Of a stretch of 64,000 nucleotides of DNA, positions 44,555 to 54,684 are shown piece by piece. The number at the start of each line of letters is the position of its first letter. Position 1 is the stretch's first letter. The position numbers were made by a program, and so were the translations under genes. Origin of the DNA: MVRV01 sp964646755 (lineage in GTDB: Bacteria > Desulfobacterota > Syntrophia > Syntrophales > Smithellaceae); the NCBI GenBank assembly GCA_964646755.1, contig CAZYIE010000001.1, positions 62,001-126,000 of the forward strand. The letters are read 5' to 3'. The notes below the pieces were generated by a model. It had not been told where the DNA came from and did not search any database. It worked only from the letters and a program-made list of their open reading frames with translations.

Positions 44555-44586
44555 AAAGCTCCGGCAGCATGGGCCGCCGGAGCTTT
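44555..44586 (+). terminator. hairpin between DUF1329 and YCF48-like genes
   Basis: AAAGCTCCGGC and GCCGGAGCTTT form an 11-bp perfect stem followed by only three T. It may be an attenuator or a stability element that lowers expression of the downstream genes. Confidence 0.6.
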
Positions 44587-44653
44587 AATAGCTATAGCAA
44601 AACATCATGCTTGATCAGGTATTAAGTTCCGATCATGGGGAGATGGAGAAAAG

Positions 44654-45712
44654 ATGCTGAGAAAAAAATGCTTAATGATCACGCTTGTCGCTATTCTGAC
44701 TGCCGCTGCTTCGGGTGCCTTTGGTTTTCAGGATGTGCTGGAAACCCCGGCATTAAAAAGTTTAATTGCCGAGAAGACACTGCTCAACGGTATAACTAAT
44801 ACAGGGAAGAGACTCGTTGCCGTTGGTTGGCGAGGCCATATACTCTATTCAGATGATCAGGGGAAGAGCTGGCTGCAGGCGATTGTCCCCGTCAGTTCCG
44901 ATCTCGTTGACGTCTGTTTCCCATCACCTCAAAAAGGGTGGGCGGTTGGGCATGACGGTATCGTCCTGCATAGCACTGATGGAGGCGCCACATGGGTAAA
45001 GCAGTTAGACGGACTTGCCGCCGCCAAGATCATGCTGAATTTCTATACCGCGCATCCAGCCAAAGATTCCGCGGCAAATCAACGTCTCCTGGATAATGTC
45101 AAACAATTTGTTCAGGAAGGTGCAGACAAACCATTTCTCAGCGTCTGGTTCGATGATGAGAACAACGGTTTTATCGTCGGCACCTTCAACCTGATCTTTC
45201 GCACATCCGACGGGGGAAAAAAATGGGAACCTCTGTTTGACCGCACCGAAAATCCAAAGTTACTGCACCTGAATGCTGTCCGCCGTATCGGTCCAGACTT
45301 GTTCATAAGCGGAGAACAGGGGTTGGTGATGAAGTATGATCAGAAAACAGAGATGTTTCGCGCACTAAAACCTCTATATAAGGGCAGCTTCTTCGGAATT
45401 GCGGGTAAGCCGGGCAGCGTTGTTGTATTTGGTTTACGGGGCAATGCATTCACCACCCATGATGGCGGCGTCACCTGGAAAAAAGCTGACACAAAAGTGC
45501 AAATAAGTTTGACCGGAGGAACATCAACGGAGGATGGACGTATTGTGCTGACAAGCCAGGGGGGACATGTTCTCGTGAGCCACAACGATGGACTGAGCTT
45601 CAATCCGATCAAAATTGATCGGCCCACCCCGGCGTCCGCCGTAACGGCAATTGATAAAAATACAATCCTACTTGCCGGTATTCACGGCTTAAAGCTACAG
45701 CCGCTGAAATAA
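44654..45712 (+). CDS. YCF48-like (BNR-repeat) exported beta-propeller protein
   Basis: A signal peptide of about 23 residues precedes repeated strands of the Ycf48/BNR propeller type: HILYSDDQGKSWLQ, WAVGHDGIVLHSTDGGATWVKQ, FIVGTFNLIFRTSDGGKKWE and FTTHDGGVTWKKAD. The S/D-x-G-x-x-W boxes recur at about 45-residue spacing. Such proteins assist assembly of membrane complexes; here it sits between DUF1329 and the MMPL exporter and probably belongs to the same envelope machine. Confidence 0.88.
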   Translation: MLRKKCLMITLVAILTAAASGAFGFQDVLETPALKSLIAEKTLLNGITNTGKRLVAVGWRGHILYSDDQGKSWLQAIVPVSSDLVDVCFPSPQKGWAVGHDGIVLHSTDGGATWVKQLDGLAAAKIMLNFYTAHPAKDSAANQRLLDNVKQFVQEGADKPFLSVWFDDENNGFIVGTFNLIFRTSDGGKKWEPLFDRTENPKLLHLNAVRRIGPDLFISGEQGLVMKYDQKTEMFRALKPLYKGSFFGIAGKPGSVVVFGLRGNAFTTHDGGVTWKKADTKVQISLTGGTSTEDGRIVLTSQGGHVLVSHNDGLSFNPIKIDRPTPASAVTAIDKNTILLAGIHGLKLQPLK

Positions 45713-45740
45713 GTATATTAGGAGTATATAGGAGTAATCA

Positions 45741-48191
45741 ATGGCAGCCAGGATAGAACAAATTGAAAAAATGCCGGTAGTGCACGACCTGAAAGATTTT
45801 GACACCGGATCGGGAAACCTGCTCGAACGCTTAATTTTTAACAAAAGGCTTCTGCTAATATGCATATGCATAATGGTCACGCTGGTACTGGCACTTCAGG
45901 CGTCGAAGATTGTGGTTAACGCCAGCTTTGAAAGGATGATTCCCCAGAGCAGTTCTTTTATCAAGAATTACATGGAGAATAAAGATGACTTAAAAGGACT
46001 CGGCAACTCGGTACGCATCGTTGTGGAGAACACCAAAGGGGATATTTTCGATCCGCAGTATTTAGAGGCGCTAAAGCAGATCAACGATGAGATTTTCCTT
46101 ACACCGGGTGTGGATAGGGCCTGGATGAAATCGCTCTGGACTCCACTGATCCGTTGGAAGGAACTTACAGAGGAGGGTTACATTGGCGGCCCGGTTATGC
46201 CGAACACATACGACGGCACTCCACAGAGCATTGATGCGCTCAAACAAAATATTAGTCGTGCCGGCATTATCGGTATGCTGGTGGCCAATAATCTCAAATC
46301 ATCGACGATTATAGTGCCGCTGCTGGATAAGGACCCCGATACAGGCAAAGGCCTCGATTATCACGAATTTTCCCGCAATCTGGAGAAGGTCCGGCTGAAA
46401 TATGAGTCAGCCGGTGGATCCGATGCCATTAAGATAAAGATTCATATCATCGGTTTCGCGAAGATTGTAGGTGATTTGATCGACGGCCTGATGAGAGTGA
46501 TGCTGTATTTTGGCTTTGCCGTCCTTGTCGTCATGGCGATCATATTTTTTTACACCAGGTGCATCCGCAGCGCCTTGCTTGTTGTCGCCTGTTCCGTAAT
46601 AGCTGTGACCTGGCAACTGGGGTTAGTCAGCACTTTGGGATTTGAACTTGATCCGTATTCAATCCTGGTTCCATTCCTTGTTTTTGCCATCGGCGTATCT
46701 CATGGCGCGCAAAAAATGAATGGGATCATGCAGGACGTGGGGCGCGGTACGCACAAGCTCGTCGCCGCCCGTTATACATTTCGCAGATTATTTTTGGCGG
46801 GCTTGACGGCACTTCTGGCCGATGCGGTCGCCTTTGCCGTTTTGATGGTAATTGACATACCGGTGATCCAACAACTGGCCCTTTCCGCCAGCATAGGCGT
46901 GGCAGTGCTTATCTTTACAAATCTCATGCTCCTGCCTGTGCTCCTCTCCTATGTCGGGGTTAGCCCCAATGCGGCTAAACGAAGCCTGCGTTTGGAGGAT
47001 GAAGAAAGCGCGGGTAAGTCAGCCGGTGCCATCTGGCATTTTCTCAGTCGGTGCACGGAGCGGCGCTGGGCGATCGTCCTGGTAGGATGTGCAACCGCGG
47101 TTGGTATTTTTGGTTTCATCGTGAGCCTTAATCTGAAGATTGGAGATCTGGATCCCGGCGCTCCCGAACTGCGACCTGATTCGCGCTATAACAGGGATAA
47201 CACCTACATAACGTCCAATTATGCATTATCGAGTGACCAATTTGCAGTGATAGTCAAGACTCCCCCGGACGGCGTCATGAGCTATCAGACTCTCATTGAG
47301 GCTGACCGCCTTGCCTGGGCATTGCGCAATACTCCCGGTGTGCAGACTTCAGCATCTCTTGTTGACGCCATAAAACAGATAACATCCGGATCCTACGAAG
47401 GGAATCCAAAATGGCTCACCGTCTCCCGCAATCAGAAAGAGCTTAATTACTCCGGGAATATGGCTGTGACCTTCAATCCGGACTTTTTAAACGTCAAGGG
47501 TTCCGTTATGCCGGTAATTGCCTATTTGTCCGACCACAAGGCTGAAACGCTGGATCGTGTGGTAAAGGTAGCAAGTGAATTTGCAGAGAAGCACAGTGAT
47601 AAAGACAGGCAATTTCTCCTGGCAGCGGGAAACTCGGGGATAGATGCAGCTACAAACATTGTCGTACGGCATGCCAGCCGCGTTATGATGCTTTATGTGT
47701 ACGCCGCGGTTATCCTCCTTTGCTTCATCACGTTCCGCAACTGGCGTGCGGTTTTGGTAACGGTGTTGCCGCTGTGTCTTACCTCGATTCTGTGTGAAGC
47801 TTTGATGGTCGCCCTCGGTATCGGCGTAAAAGTCGCCACCCTCCCTGTAATTGCCCTCGGAGTGGGTATCGGAGTCGATTATGCTCTCTATCTGATGAGC
47901 GTGCAACTCAATCATCAGCGGGAAGGAATACCGCTCGCGGAAGCCTATATGCGTGCAGTCAGGTTCACCGGCAAAGTGGTTGCACTGGTTGGTATAACTC
48001 TTGCCGCTGCCGTCATTACCTGGGTGTTTTCACCGATTAAATTCCAGGCGGACATGGGAATTCTCCTAACTTTCATGTTTCTCTGGAACATGATCGGAGC
48101 ACTAGTCCTTATTCCGGCGTTGTCTTATTTTCTGCTCAACAAGGTGAAGGTCAGGAATGGTGGATCAGGCTCTGCCGCGGTGAAATCTTGA
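45741..48191 (+). CDS. MMPL/RND-family transporter
   Basis: This 816-residue protein has the duplicated RND layout: TM1 near residue 40, a large periplasmic loop, five or six helices (for example LMRVMLYFGFAVLVVMAIIF), then a second half with the same order ending in helices around LIPALSYFLL. GVGIGVDYALYLMS in the second half is a typical TM motif of the MMPL branch. The branch exports or imports lipids and hopanoid-like molecules. It closes the DUF1302 module and precedes the acyl-CoA ligase of the catabolic genes. Confidence 0.92.
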   Translation: MAARIEQIEKMPVVHDLKDFDTGSGNLLERLIFNKRLLLICICIMVTLVLALQASKIVVNASFERMIPQSSSFIKNYMENKDDLKGLGNSVRIVVENTKGDIFDPQYLEALKQINDEIFLTPGVDRAWMKSLWTPLIRWKELTEEGYIGGPVMPNTYDGTPQSIDALKQNISRAGIIGMLVANNLKSSTIIVPLLDKDPDTGKGLDYHEFSRNLEKVRLKYESAGGSDAIKIKIHIIGFAKIVGDLIDGLMRVMLYFGFAVLVVMAIIFFYTRCIRSALLVVACSVIAVTWQLGLVSTLGFELDPYSILVPFLVFAIGVSHGAQKMNGIMQDVGRGTHKLVAARYTFRRLFLAGLTALLADAVAFAVLMVIDIPVIQQLALSASIGVAVLIFTNLMLLPVLLSYVGVSPNAAKRSLRLEDEESAGKSAGAIWHFLSRCTERRWAIVLVGCATAVGIFGFIVSLNLKIGDLDPGAPELRPDSRYNRDNTYITSNYALSSDQFAVIVKTPPDGVMSYQTLIEADRLAWALRNTPGVQTSASLVDAIKQITSGSYEGNPKWLTVSRNQKELNYSGNMAVTFNPDFLNVKGSVMPVIAYLSDHKAETLDRVVKVASEFAEKHSDKDRQFLLAAGNSGIDAATNIVVRHASRVMMLYVYAAVILLCFITFRNWRAVLVTVLPLCLTSILCEALMVALGIGVKVATLPVIALGVGIGVDYALYLMSVQLNHQREGIPLAEAYMRAVRFTGKVVALVGITLAAAVITWVFSPIKFQADMGILLTFMFLWNMIGALVLIPALSYFLLNKVKVRNGGSGSAAVKS

Positions 48192-48306
48192 ATGCTGCAA
48201 GAGACGTTCAAAACCAGCAACCATTGAAAAGAGGATATTCTTTTATCACTCAATCTGGTGCAGACCCGCCAATTAACGTCGGGACAATGACTTTAGGAGA
48301 TATAAA

Positions 48307-48369
48307 ATGGAAGTGATGCAAAAAGTGAATGAAAAGATGAAAGTGCGGCCATTTAAACCAGCGAAATAA
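48307..48369 (+). CDS. possible 20-codon leader or remnant ORF
   Basis: AGGAGATATAAA followed by ATG opens MEVMQKVNEKMKVRPFKPAK and stops 30 bp before the acyl-CoA ligase start. The ribosome site is good, but the peptide is basic and unrecognised; it may be a gene stump. Confidence 0.25.
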   Translation: MEVMQKVNEKMKVRPFKPAK

Positions 48370-48399
48370 AAACAACCAAAACTCAAAGGAGGATACTAT

Positions 48400-50004
48400 A
48401 TGAAATATGAAACAACGACACTAGGAAAACTGCTGGAAAAAAGGGCAGAGGAATTTAAAGACAAGCCTTACCTGTTTTTCAATGATGAGGAATTCACATA
48501 CACAGCAGTTAATGAAAAAGTGACTCAGGTGGCAGGTGCCCTGCAAAGAGCGGGTGTAAGTAAAGGCGTTCCGGTGAACCTGCATCTGGGCAACTGCCCC
48601 GAGTTCATCTATGCTTTCTTCGCTGCTGCAAAAATTGGCGCGATTGTGACCCCGAGCAACCTTAACTTTACGAAAGGAGAGCTGGGGTATGTCGTGAATC
48701 ATTCCGAAGCGGCTCTCACCATCACCCAGCCGGCGTTTCTCGACCTGGTCCGGTCCATCAAGCCCGATTGCCCTCACCTCAAAAAAATTGTTGTCGTCGA
48801 GGGCGAAGTTACGGATGGGGATACGATCGCCTGGCGAGATTTTATTGCCGACGCTCCGAAAGTTCCAGATGCCTGCAAGGCCACCGAGCCCGACGATGTT
48901 GTGGTGAACATGTATACTTCGGGAACTACGGCGATGCCCAAAGGCGTGCTTCTCAGCCATCAGAATATCATCTCCGCAGGACATTCCTGGATGTGGCTCT
49001 CCGGCTTTACATCCAAGGACCGGACCATGACAGGGATGCCGCTATTTCATGCCAATGCCCTTTTCTTTAGTTGTGTGGGGAGTATAATCTTCGGGGCGAG
49101 TTTCGTCCTTCTGGAGAAAGTTACATCCAAGTATTTTCAATTGGCTACAAAGTGTGGCGTCACCCATTTCAATTTTGCCGGCCCGGGGCTGATGATGATG
49201 CTTGCCCTGCCTGTTGAACCCGGAGAAATCGACAGTTCCTTACGGATAATTCACAATGCAGGTGGAACTCCCGAACTGATCGAGAAGTGGATGAATCGGT
49301 TCAAAGTTGAGGTGGTCATGATCTACAATCTCACCGAATGTGCGTTGGCCACCGGCACGCCGATCAGCGGTCCACACCCGGTTAAGCCGGGTTCTATCGG
49401 CTGGCCTGCCCCCTCTCTTCCATACCCCACGGAGGTTCGCATTGTTGATGAGAAGGGAAATGACACGGCGCCAGGCGTCATGGGCGAGATCATCGTCCGG
49501 GGGCCTGCGCTCATGAAGGGTTATTTCAAGGATCCCGAAAAGACGGCGGAAACGATCAGAAACGGGTGGCTCTATACGGGAGATGGTGGCTATCGGGATG
49601 AAGAAGGATGTTTCTGGTTCTCCGATCGTCTCAGGGACACCCTCAAACCGAAAGGAGAGAATGTGGCTTCAGTGGAGGTAGAAGGCGTTATCAACGCCCA
49701 TCCCAAAGTGGCTGATGTGGGCGTTATCGGGGTGCAGGATCCGGTGTTCGGAGAGGAGATCAAGGCGTCCATCGTCCTCATTCCTGGTGAGAGTCGAGAG
49801 ACGTTCCCACCCCAGGAACTGGTCAAATGGTGTCAGGAGCGGCTCGCAAAGTTCAAAATCCCCAGGTTTTACGAGTACCGCAACACTCCCATTCCCCGGA
49901 TACTAGCTGGTGGTAAAATCTCGAAGAAAGATTTGCGCAAGGAAAAAGAGGCAAACCCGACTTCTGGATGTTTCGATACCAAATCAGGAAAATGGAATAA
50001 TTAG
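48400..50004 (+). CDS. acyl-CoA ligase (AMP-binding, FadD-like)
   Basis: A 534-residue ANL ligase: VVNMYTSGTTAMPKGVLLSH near residue 168, IYNLTECALATG near 308, NGWLYTGDGGYRDEEGCFWF near 388 and ILAGGKISKKDL near 507 with the catalytic lysine. A GGAGG site precedes the ATG. As the first enzyme gene after the envelope module it probably activates the imported acid to its CoA ester. The chain-recognition region gives me no firm substrate. The cupin gene starts 40 bp downstream. Confidence 0.9.
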   Translation: MKYETTTLGKLLEKRAEEFKDKPYLFFNDEEFTYTAVNEKVTQVAGALQRAGVSKGVPVNLHLGNCPEFIYAFFAAAKIGAIVTPSNLNFTKGELGYVVNHSEAALTITQPAFLDLVRSIKPDCPHLKKIVVVEGEVTDGDTIAWRDFIADAPKVPDACKATEPDDVVVNMYTSGTTAMPKGVLLSHQNIISAGHSWMWLSGFTSKDRTMTGMPLFHANALFFSCVGSIIFGASFVLLEKVTSKYFQLATKCGVTHFNFAGPGLMMMLALPVEPGEIDSSLRIIHNAGGTPELIEKWMNRFKVEVVMIYNLTECALATGTPISGPHPVKPGSIGWPAPSLPYPTEVRIVDEKGNDTAPGVMGEIIVRGPALMKGYFKDPEKTAETIRNGWLYTGDGGYRDEEGCFWFSDRLRDTLKPKGENVASVEVEGVINAHPKVADVGVIGVQDPVFGEEIKASIVLIPGESRETFPPQELVKWCQERLAKFKIPRFYEYRNTPIPRILAGGKISKKDLRKEKEANPTSGCFDTKSGKWNN

Positions 50005-50043
50005 TAATTTCTTAACATTTAAAAGACTATGAAGGAGGTACTT

Positions 50044-50601
50044 ATGATCACCAAATTTCGCCGGGTTGTTACCGGAGTAAATGAAAAGGGTAAGTCAATT
50101 ATCCAGTTCGACGGGGAAGCTCGGAATGTGTTCACGGTCCCATCGCTACCGGGGTTTGCCGTCACAGATTTGTGGGTTACCAAGGAAATCCCTGTCGACA
50201 ACACAGGTGAGGAGGATCGTGGGGCACGCCCGTTCCAACACGATACGGATCCGAACGGGACGATCTTTCGGATCGTCGAAATACCGCCGGAAGAAAAACT
50301 GCCTTTAACTGGGGAAAAACAAGCTGATATCGAGGCGGGCATGAATGCCATGGGTACCAAGCACAAGGCGACTCTTGAAGATCGGAGCAAGCATCCGACC
50401 ATGCATATGACCGATTCGATAGATTATCTCGTCGTTCTGACGGGAGAATTGACGATGATTATGGATGTGGGTGAAGTTACGCTGAAAGCGGGCGATATCA
50501 TCGTCCAGCGGGGGACGCGCCACGGCTGGGCGAACCGCGGAGACACGCCGGTTCTACTGGCAGCCGTGCTGATCGAAGCGAAGCACGTCGAGGGCCATTG
50601 A
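50044..50601 (+). CDS. cupin-domain protein
   Basis: A 185-residue single-domain cupin. The second half has HMTDSIDYLVVLTGELTMIM, ITLKAGD-like VTLKAGDIIVQRGTRHGWAN and the metal-type residues of both cupin motifs. I chose the ATG at 50044, placed 6 bp after GGAGG, over an ATG 15 bp upstream that lies before the ribosome site. Close relatives sit in catabolic operons with unknown function. It is co-directional with the ligase and thiolase genes, so a small-molecule sensor or isomerase role is possible. Confidence 0.8.
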   Translation: MITKFRRVVTGVNEKGKSIIQFDGEARNVFTVPSLPGFAVTDLWVTKEIPVDNTGEEDRGARPFQHDTDPNGTIFRIVEIPPEEKLPLTGEKQADIEAGMNAMGTKHKATLEDRSKHPTMHMTDSIDYLVVLTGELTMIMDVGEVTLKAGDIIVQRGTRHGWANRGDTPVLLAAVLIEAKHVEGH

Positions 50602-50634
50602 TAGGAGTTAATAACTTAATAATGAGGTGAAAAA

Positions 50635-51900
50635 ATGAAAGATGTTTATATCATTGGTATTTATGCAACGCCGGCGGGAAAGTATATGGATCTTAGTCAC
50701 AAGGAACTGACCAGACGCGCTTATGTGGGTGCTTTAAGCGATGCCGGGATGGAGAAAGGCAGTGACATTCAGACCTGTTATTTTGCCAATACAATGTCTT
50801 GCGTATTTGGGCAGTATATTTTGCAGGGACAATCATGGATGATCCCTTTAAAGAACGAAGGTTTGTTACCACCGCGAGTCCCAATTTTTAATGTTGAAGG
50901 AGGATGCGCTACAGGTTCCATTGCGTTGCACAATGCTTGGAAAGATATCCTATCGGGACAGTCTGAAGTGACAATGGCTATAGGTGTGGAGAAGATGAAT
51001 CATCCGAATGGTATGGCGCATTTGGCAACCGTGCCGAACTTTGGAGAGATTGGTTCGGATGTAGAAGGCAGTGCTGAATGGAGAGAACTACTGCAAAATA
51101 CGGCAAAGGATGTCGGTTACGAATTTCTTTTTGGCCCGGACCGTAATCAAAACATGGATTTTTATGCCTTGCTGGCAAGGGAACACATGAAGAAATACGG
51201 CACAACGCAAACACACATTGCTCATGCCGCCTCAAAAAATCACAAGAACAGCCTCGGCAATCCTCGTTCACAGTACCACTTCGACATGTCTGTGGAGGAT
51301 GTTATGAATGATCGGCTGGTCAGTTGGCCACTGACACGCTCCATGTGTGCACCGATGGGTGATGCCGGGGCGGCAGCAATTCTATGTTCCGAAGATTACT
51401 TTAAGGCACTGTCGCAATCCGTGCGCGAAAGAGCCATCAAAATTCGCGCCAGCGTTTTTGCAGGGGGCACATTCCAGCGTCAGTTTCAGGATGACCGCGC
51501 ATCTGCCGTAGCGGCATCCATGGCTTACAAGATGGCCGGAGTGAAACCTTTCGATATTGATGTCGTGGAGATGCACGATGCGACGTCAATGGCAGAAATC
51601 CTGATCATTGAGGATTTGCAACTGTGCAAACCAGGACATGGCGGCCCGATTACCGCATCCGGAGCAACGAAGATCGATGGCGAGATTGCGGTCAATGCAT
51701 CCGGCGGTTTGATATCCCGCGGCCACCCCATCGGCGCCACAGGCATCATGATGGTGAATGAGCTGGGGTTCCAACTTCGTGGCGAGGCAGGGGCGAACCA
51801 GGTGAAGAGTGTCGAACTGGCACTCCAGGAAAACGGTGGCGGCTTGGTAGGTCTGGATGTGGCGGTTTGTTCCGTGATGATTCTCGAACGGGCCATCTGA
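50635..51900 (+). CDS. SCP2/lipid-transfer-protein-type thiolase
   Basis: The 421-residue thiolase-fold protein has its nucleophile Cys91 in VEGGCATGSIALHNA, the SCPx-type EMHDATSMAEIL near residue 318 in place of the NEAF box, and GGLISRGHPIGATG near 363. It lacks the second classical catalytic Cys (the end reads GGGLVGLDVAVCSVMIL). SCPx/Ltp-type enzymes act on branched or sterol-side-chain acyl-CoAs, as thiolases or retro-aldolases. Context supports cleavage of a branched 3-keto- or 3-hydroxyacyl-CoA. Confidence 0.88.
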   Translation: MKDVYIIGIYATPAGKYMDLSHKELTRRAYVGALSDAGMEKGSDIQTCYFANTMSCVFGQYILQGQSWMIPLKNEGLLPPRVPIFNVEGGCATGSIALHNAWKDILSGQSEVTMAIGVEKMNHPNGMAHLATVPNFGEIGSDVEGSAEWRELLQNTAKDVGYEFLFGPDRNQNMDFYALLAREHMKKYGTTQTHIAHAASKNHKNSLGNPRSQYHFDMSVEDVMNDRLVSWPLTRSMCAPMGDAGAAAILCSEDYFKALSQSVRERAIKIRASVFAGGTFQRQFQDDRASAVAASMAYKMAGVKPFDIDVVEMHDATSMAEILIIEDLQLCKPGHGGPITASGATKIDGEIAVNASGGLISRGHPIGATGIMMVNELGFQLRGEAGANQVKSVELALQENGGGLVGLDVAVCSVMILERAI

Positions 51901-52031
51901 TCCAGCACCATAACATCTGCTGATTTAGGAATTTGTTTTACTTGGTTTCCTTTTCCCTGAAGGAACTAAAGAAGCAGAAATAATGACTATGGGCAGAGTT
52001 CTGCAGGCGAAGTAATTGTAAAATAGCATAT

Positions 52032-52065
52032 AGCCAGGGCGGCAGTTTGAGGAGTCGCCCCGGCT
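52032..52065 (+). terminator. terminator-like hairpin after the thiolase gene
   Basis: AGCCAGGGCG and CGCCCCGGCT form a 10-bp stem with one mismatch, followed by AATTTTATT. It separates the ligase-cupin-thiolase genes from the flavoprotein gene. Confidence 0.65.
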
Positions 52066-52090
52066 AATTTTATTGAAAAAAGGATCGCAA

Positions 52091-53128
52091 ATGAGAACAC
52101 GCATTACAGAGCTATTTGGTATTCGTTATCCCATTATTTTATCCGGCATGAGCTGGATTAGCGTGCCGAAAATGGTGGCGGCAGTTTCCAATGCCGGCGG
52201 CTTGGGTATTTTAGCAACAGGCCCGCTTAACGCTGAGCAAACACGTGCGGCAATCAAGGAAATCCGCAGCCTTACCGACAAGCCCTTCGGGGCAAATGCT
52301 TCTTTACTTTTTCCCGGTGCCGCTGAAAATGCCAAAATATTATTGGAAGAAAAAGTGCCGGTAATCAATTTTGCTTTGGGGAAAGGTGATTGGATTGTTA
52401 AAGCGGCGCATGCATACGGTGGAAAAGTCATTGCGACAATAGTTAATTCCCGCCATGCCAAGCGCGCTCAGGATTATGGTGCAGATGCGGTGATTGCCAC
52501 AGGGAATGAAGCCGCAGCACATGGTGAGCATGTTACGTCGCTGGTACTTATCCCTTCTCTGGTCGATCATGTAAAAATTCCGATTATTGCCGCCGGCGGC
52601 TTCGCCGATGGCCGGGGGTTGGCAGCGGCGCTGGCTTTAGGCGCGGAAGGCATTGCCATGGGGACCCGTTTCATGACAACTAAAGAAAGCCCTTTGCATG
52701 ACATCTATAAGAAATTGTCTATCGAAAAGGATGTGACCGATACACTTTTTTCCGATCGTGTCGATGGCCTATTATGCCGTGTTCTGGACACACAGGCAGC
52801 AAAAAGAGCAATTAAAAGAGGTTTGAATTTACCTGCTGCGCTTTTCAGTTCGCAGGAGATTGCGCGCCAGCTTGGTCTTCCATATGCGAAACTTTTTATC
52901 GGTGTTATGGCTTCCGGCTGGAAAAACACACGCCAACTGGCTTTTATGGCTAACGGTTTTCAGGCGTTCCGATTGGCGACAGAAGAAGGAGATACGACAA
53001 AGGGAGTGCTTCCCGTAGGGCAGGTAACGGGTTTGATCCACGACGAACCATCAGTTGCTGAAGTTATGGAAAGAATTGTTGCCCAGGCAAAAGTACAGCA
53101 GCAGAAACTGCAGGAGCATTTTTCATAG
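52091..53128 (+). CDS. nitronate monooxygenase/enoyl-reductase-like FMN protein (2-nitropropane dioxygenase family)
   Basis: A TIM-barrel flavoprotein of 345 residues from the ATG at 52091 (MRTRITELFGIRYPI), after AAAAGGA; an ATG 18 bp upstream lacks a site. Features are GMSWISVPKMVAAVSNAGGLG, GNEAAAHGEHVTSLVLIPSL with the conserved His, IPIIAAGGFADGRGLAAALALGAEG in segments and MGTRFMTTKES. The family includes nitronate monooxygenases, the FabK enoyl reductase and many enzymes of unknown activity in degradation operons. In an anaerobe an oxygen-independent redox step on an unsaturated acyl-CoA is more likely than nitronate oxidation. Confidence 0.88.
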   Translation: MRTRITELFGIRYPIILSGMSWISVPKMVAAVSNAGGLGILATGPLNAEQTRAAIKEIRSLTDKPFGANASLLFPGAAENAKILLEEKVPVINFALGKGDWIVKAAHAYGGKVIATIVNSRHAKRAQDYGADAVIATGNEAAAHGEHVTSLVLIPSLVDHVKIPIIAAGGFADGRGLAAALALGAEGIAMGTRFMTTKESPLHDIYKKLSIEKDVTDTLFSDRVDGLLCRVLDTQAAKRAIKRGLNLPAALFSSQEIARQLGLPYAKLFIGVMASGWKNTRQLAFMANGFQAFRLATEEGDTTKGVLPVGQVTGLIHDEPSVAEVMERIVAQAKVQQQKLQEHFS

Positions 53129-53226
53129 ATGGCAGGAGAAATTGACAATGTTCCAAAATCTGCGGGCGCTTCAATTTATGCGGCTATAATGAATTTAATT
53201 TTATATATTAATGGAGGACTATAAGC

Positions 53227-54684
53227 ATGGTTGGTATTGTTTCTTACGGGGGCCACGTCCCCTATCATAGACTGAACCGCAAATTGATTTACAAGGCGAT
53301 GGGCTGGTTGGATCCATCCACTGCAGCCAATGCAAAGGGCGAAAAAGCAATCGCCAATTTTGATGAGGACAGCATCACCATGGCTGTCGCAGCAGGTAGT
53401 GCATCGTTACAAGGTGTTGACCGTTCGGGCATCGACGGAGTCTATTTTGCCTCGACGAGTATGCCATATAAGGAGAGACTCAACGCCGGGATCGTTTCCC
53501 TGGCCCTGGGCCTGGATGATCATGTAAGAGCCGCTGACTTCACCGGTGCGCTTAAGGCGGGAACCACGGCACTTGTCGCCGCTCTCGAAAGCGTGGAGTC
53601 TGGACGGACAAAAAATCTTTTGGTCACTGCAGCGGATTGCCGTTTGGGAAAGCCTGCTTCGAGTGAAGAAATGATCTTCGGTGATGCTGCAGCGGCATTT
53701 ATTGTCGGCAGTGACCAAGTTGTCGCTGAATTTAAGGGATCTTACTCGACAACATGCGATTTTGGAGACCATATTCGGGGAGAGTTTGCCAAATATGACC
53801 GTAAGTGGGAAGATCGATGGATCCGAGATGGAGGATTCGATGTGTTGGTCCCAACGGTGATTAAGGGTTTGCTTGAGCGCTATAATCTTAAAATCACCGA
53901 CTTTAAAAAAATCATCTACGACTGCCACTACACTGGTTCGCGCAGCAAAATAAATAAGCTGCTGGGGATATCTCCTGAAAAGGAACAAGGCAATCTACAG
54001 GCCGAAGTCGGACAGTGCGGAACGGCCCAGTCTCTGCTCATGCTGGCAAGTGCCCTCGATACTGCTGCGCCGGGTGATAAGCTTCTTGTTGTGAGTTTCG
54101 GGAGCGGCTGTGACGCACTGTACTTTGAAGTGACCGAAAACATCGGGGAAAAAAAGCAGACCCAAAACGTTGCAGGCTGCCTAGCCAACCGGACCGAACT
54201 GGACATTTACGAGAAGTACCTGGTCTGGAGGGACATACTCCCTGCGGAGATGGGGTTGCGCAGTGAGGAAGACGTCTGGACACGGATGTCGTTGTTGTGG
54301 AGAAAGCGGCGTGAGATTATAGGGCTCTGGGGTTGCCGCTGCCAGAAGTGCGGTACGCCCCAATATCCGCCGCAGCGGATATGCGTCAATCCCCAGTGTG
54401 GGGCTGTTGACAAAATGGACGAATACCTTTTCTCAGACAAAGGCGGGCGCATCTTGACCTATACTGGTGATATGCTTGCTCCTTCTGTCAATCCGCCGGC
54501 CGCTTACGGTGCCGTGGAATTTGAAGGAGGCGGAAAATTCTATTTTGATTTTACCGATTGCAAGTTAGAAGAACTTGCCGTGGGGACGCTTGTCAAACTT
54601 AGTTTCAGACGGAAATATAACGACAAATTCAGGGGGATTTCCGGTTATTTCTGGAAAGCTGTCCCGGTGAAGGGGGTAAAGTAA
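53227..54684 (+). CDS. HMG-CoA-synthase-like protein fused to a DUF35 Zn-ribbon/OB domain
   Basis: The N-terminal ~330 residues have the HMG-CoA synthase/KASIII fold (MVGIVSYGGHVPYHRLNR; FGDAAAAFIVG; VVSFGSGCDALYFEV). The C-terminal ~120 residues are a DUF35 module with a rubredoxin-like Zn ribbon (Cys372, Cys375, Cys386, Cys391) and an OB fold. The catalytic Cys of true synthases (FACKAGT in archaea) is Leu109 here (GALKAGT), and the catalytic Glu position is Thr77 (ASTSMPY). His234 (CHYTGSRSK) remains. It is therefore unlikely to make HMG-CoA by the known mechanism. The thiolase gene starts at the next base after its stop, as in archaeal thiolase/HMGCS/DUF35 complexes. Confidence 0.88.
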   Translation: MVGIVSYGGHVPYHRLNRKLIYKAMGWLDPSTAANAKGEKAIANFDEDSITMAVAAGSASLQGVDRSGIDGVYFASTSMPYKERLNAGIVSLALGLDDHVRAADFTGALKAGTTALVAALESVESGRTKNLLVTAADCRLGKPASSEEMIFGDAAAAFIVGSDQVVAEFKGSYSTTCDFGDHIRGEFAKYDRKWEDRWIRDGGFDVLVPTVIKGLLERYNLKITDFKKIIYDCHYTGSRSKINKLLGISPEKEQGNLQAEVGQCGTAQSLLMLASALDTAAPGDKLLVVSFGSGCDALYFEVTENIGEKKQTQNVAGCLANRTELDIYEKYLVWRDILPAEMGLRSEEDVWTRMSLLWRKRREIIGLWGCRCQKCGTPQYPPQRICVNPQCGAVDKMDEYLFSDKGGRILTYTGDMLAPSVNPPAAYGAVEFEGGGKFYFDFTDCKLEELAVGTLVKLSFRRKYNDKFRGISGYFWKAVPVKGVK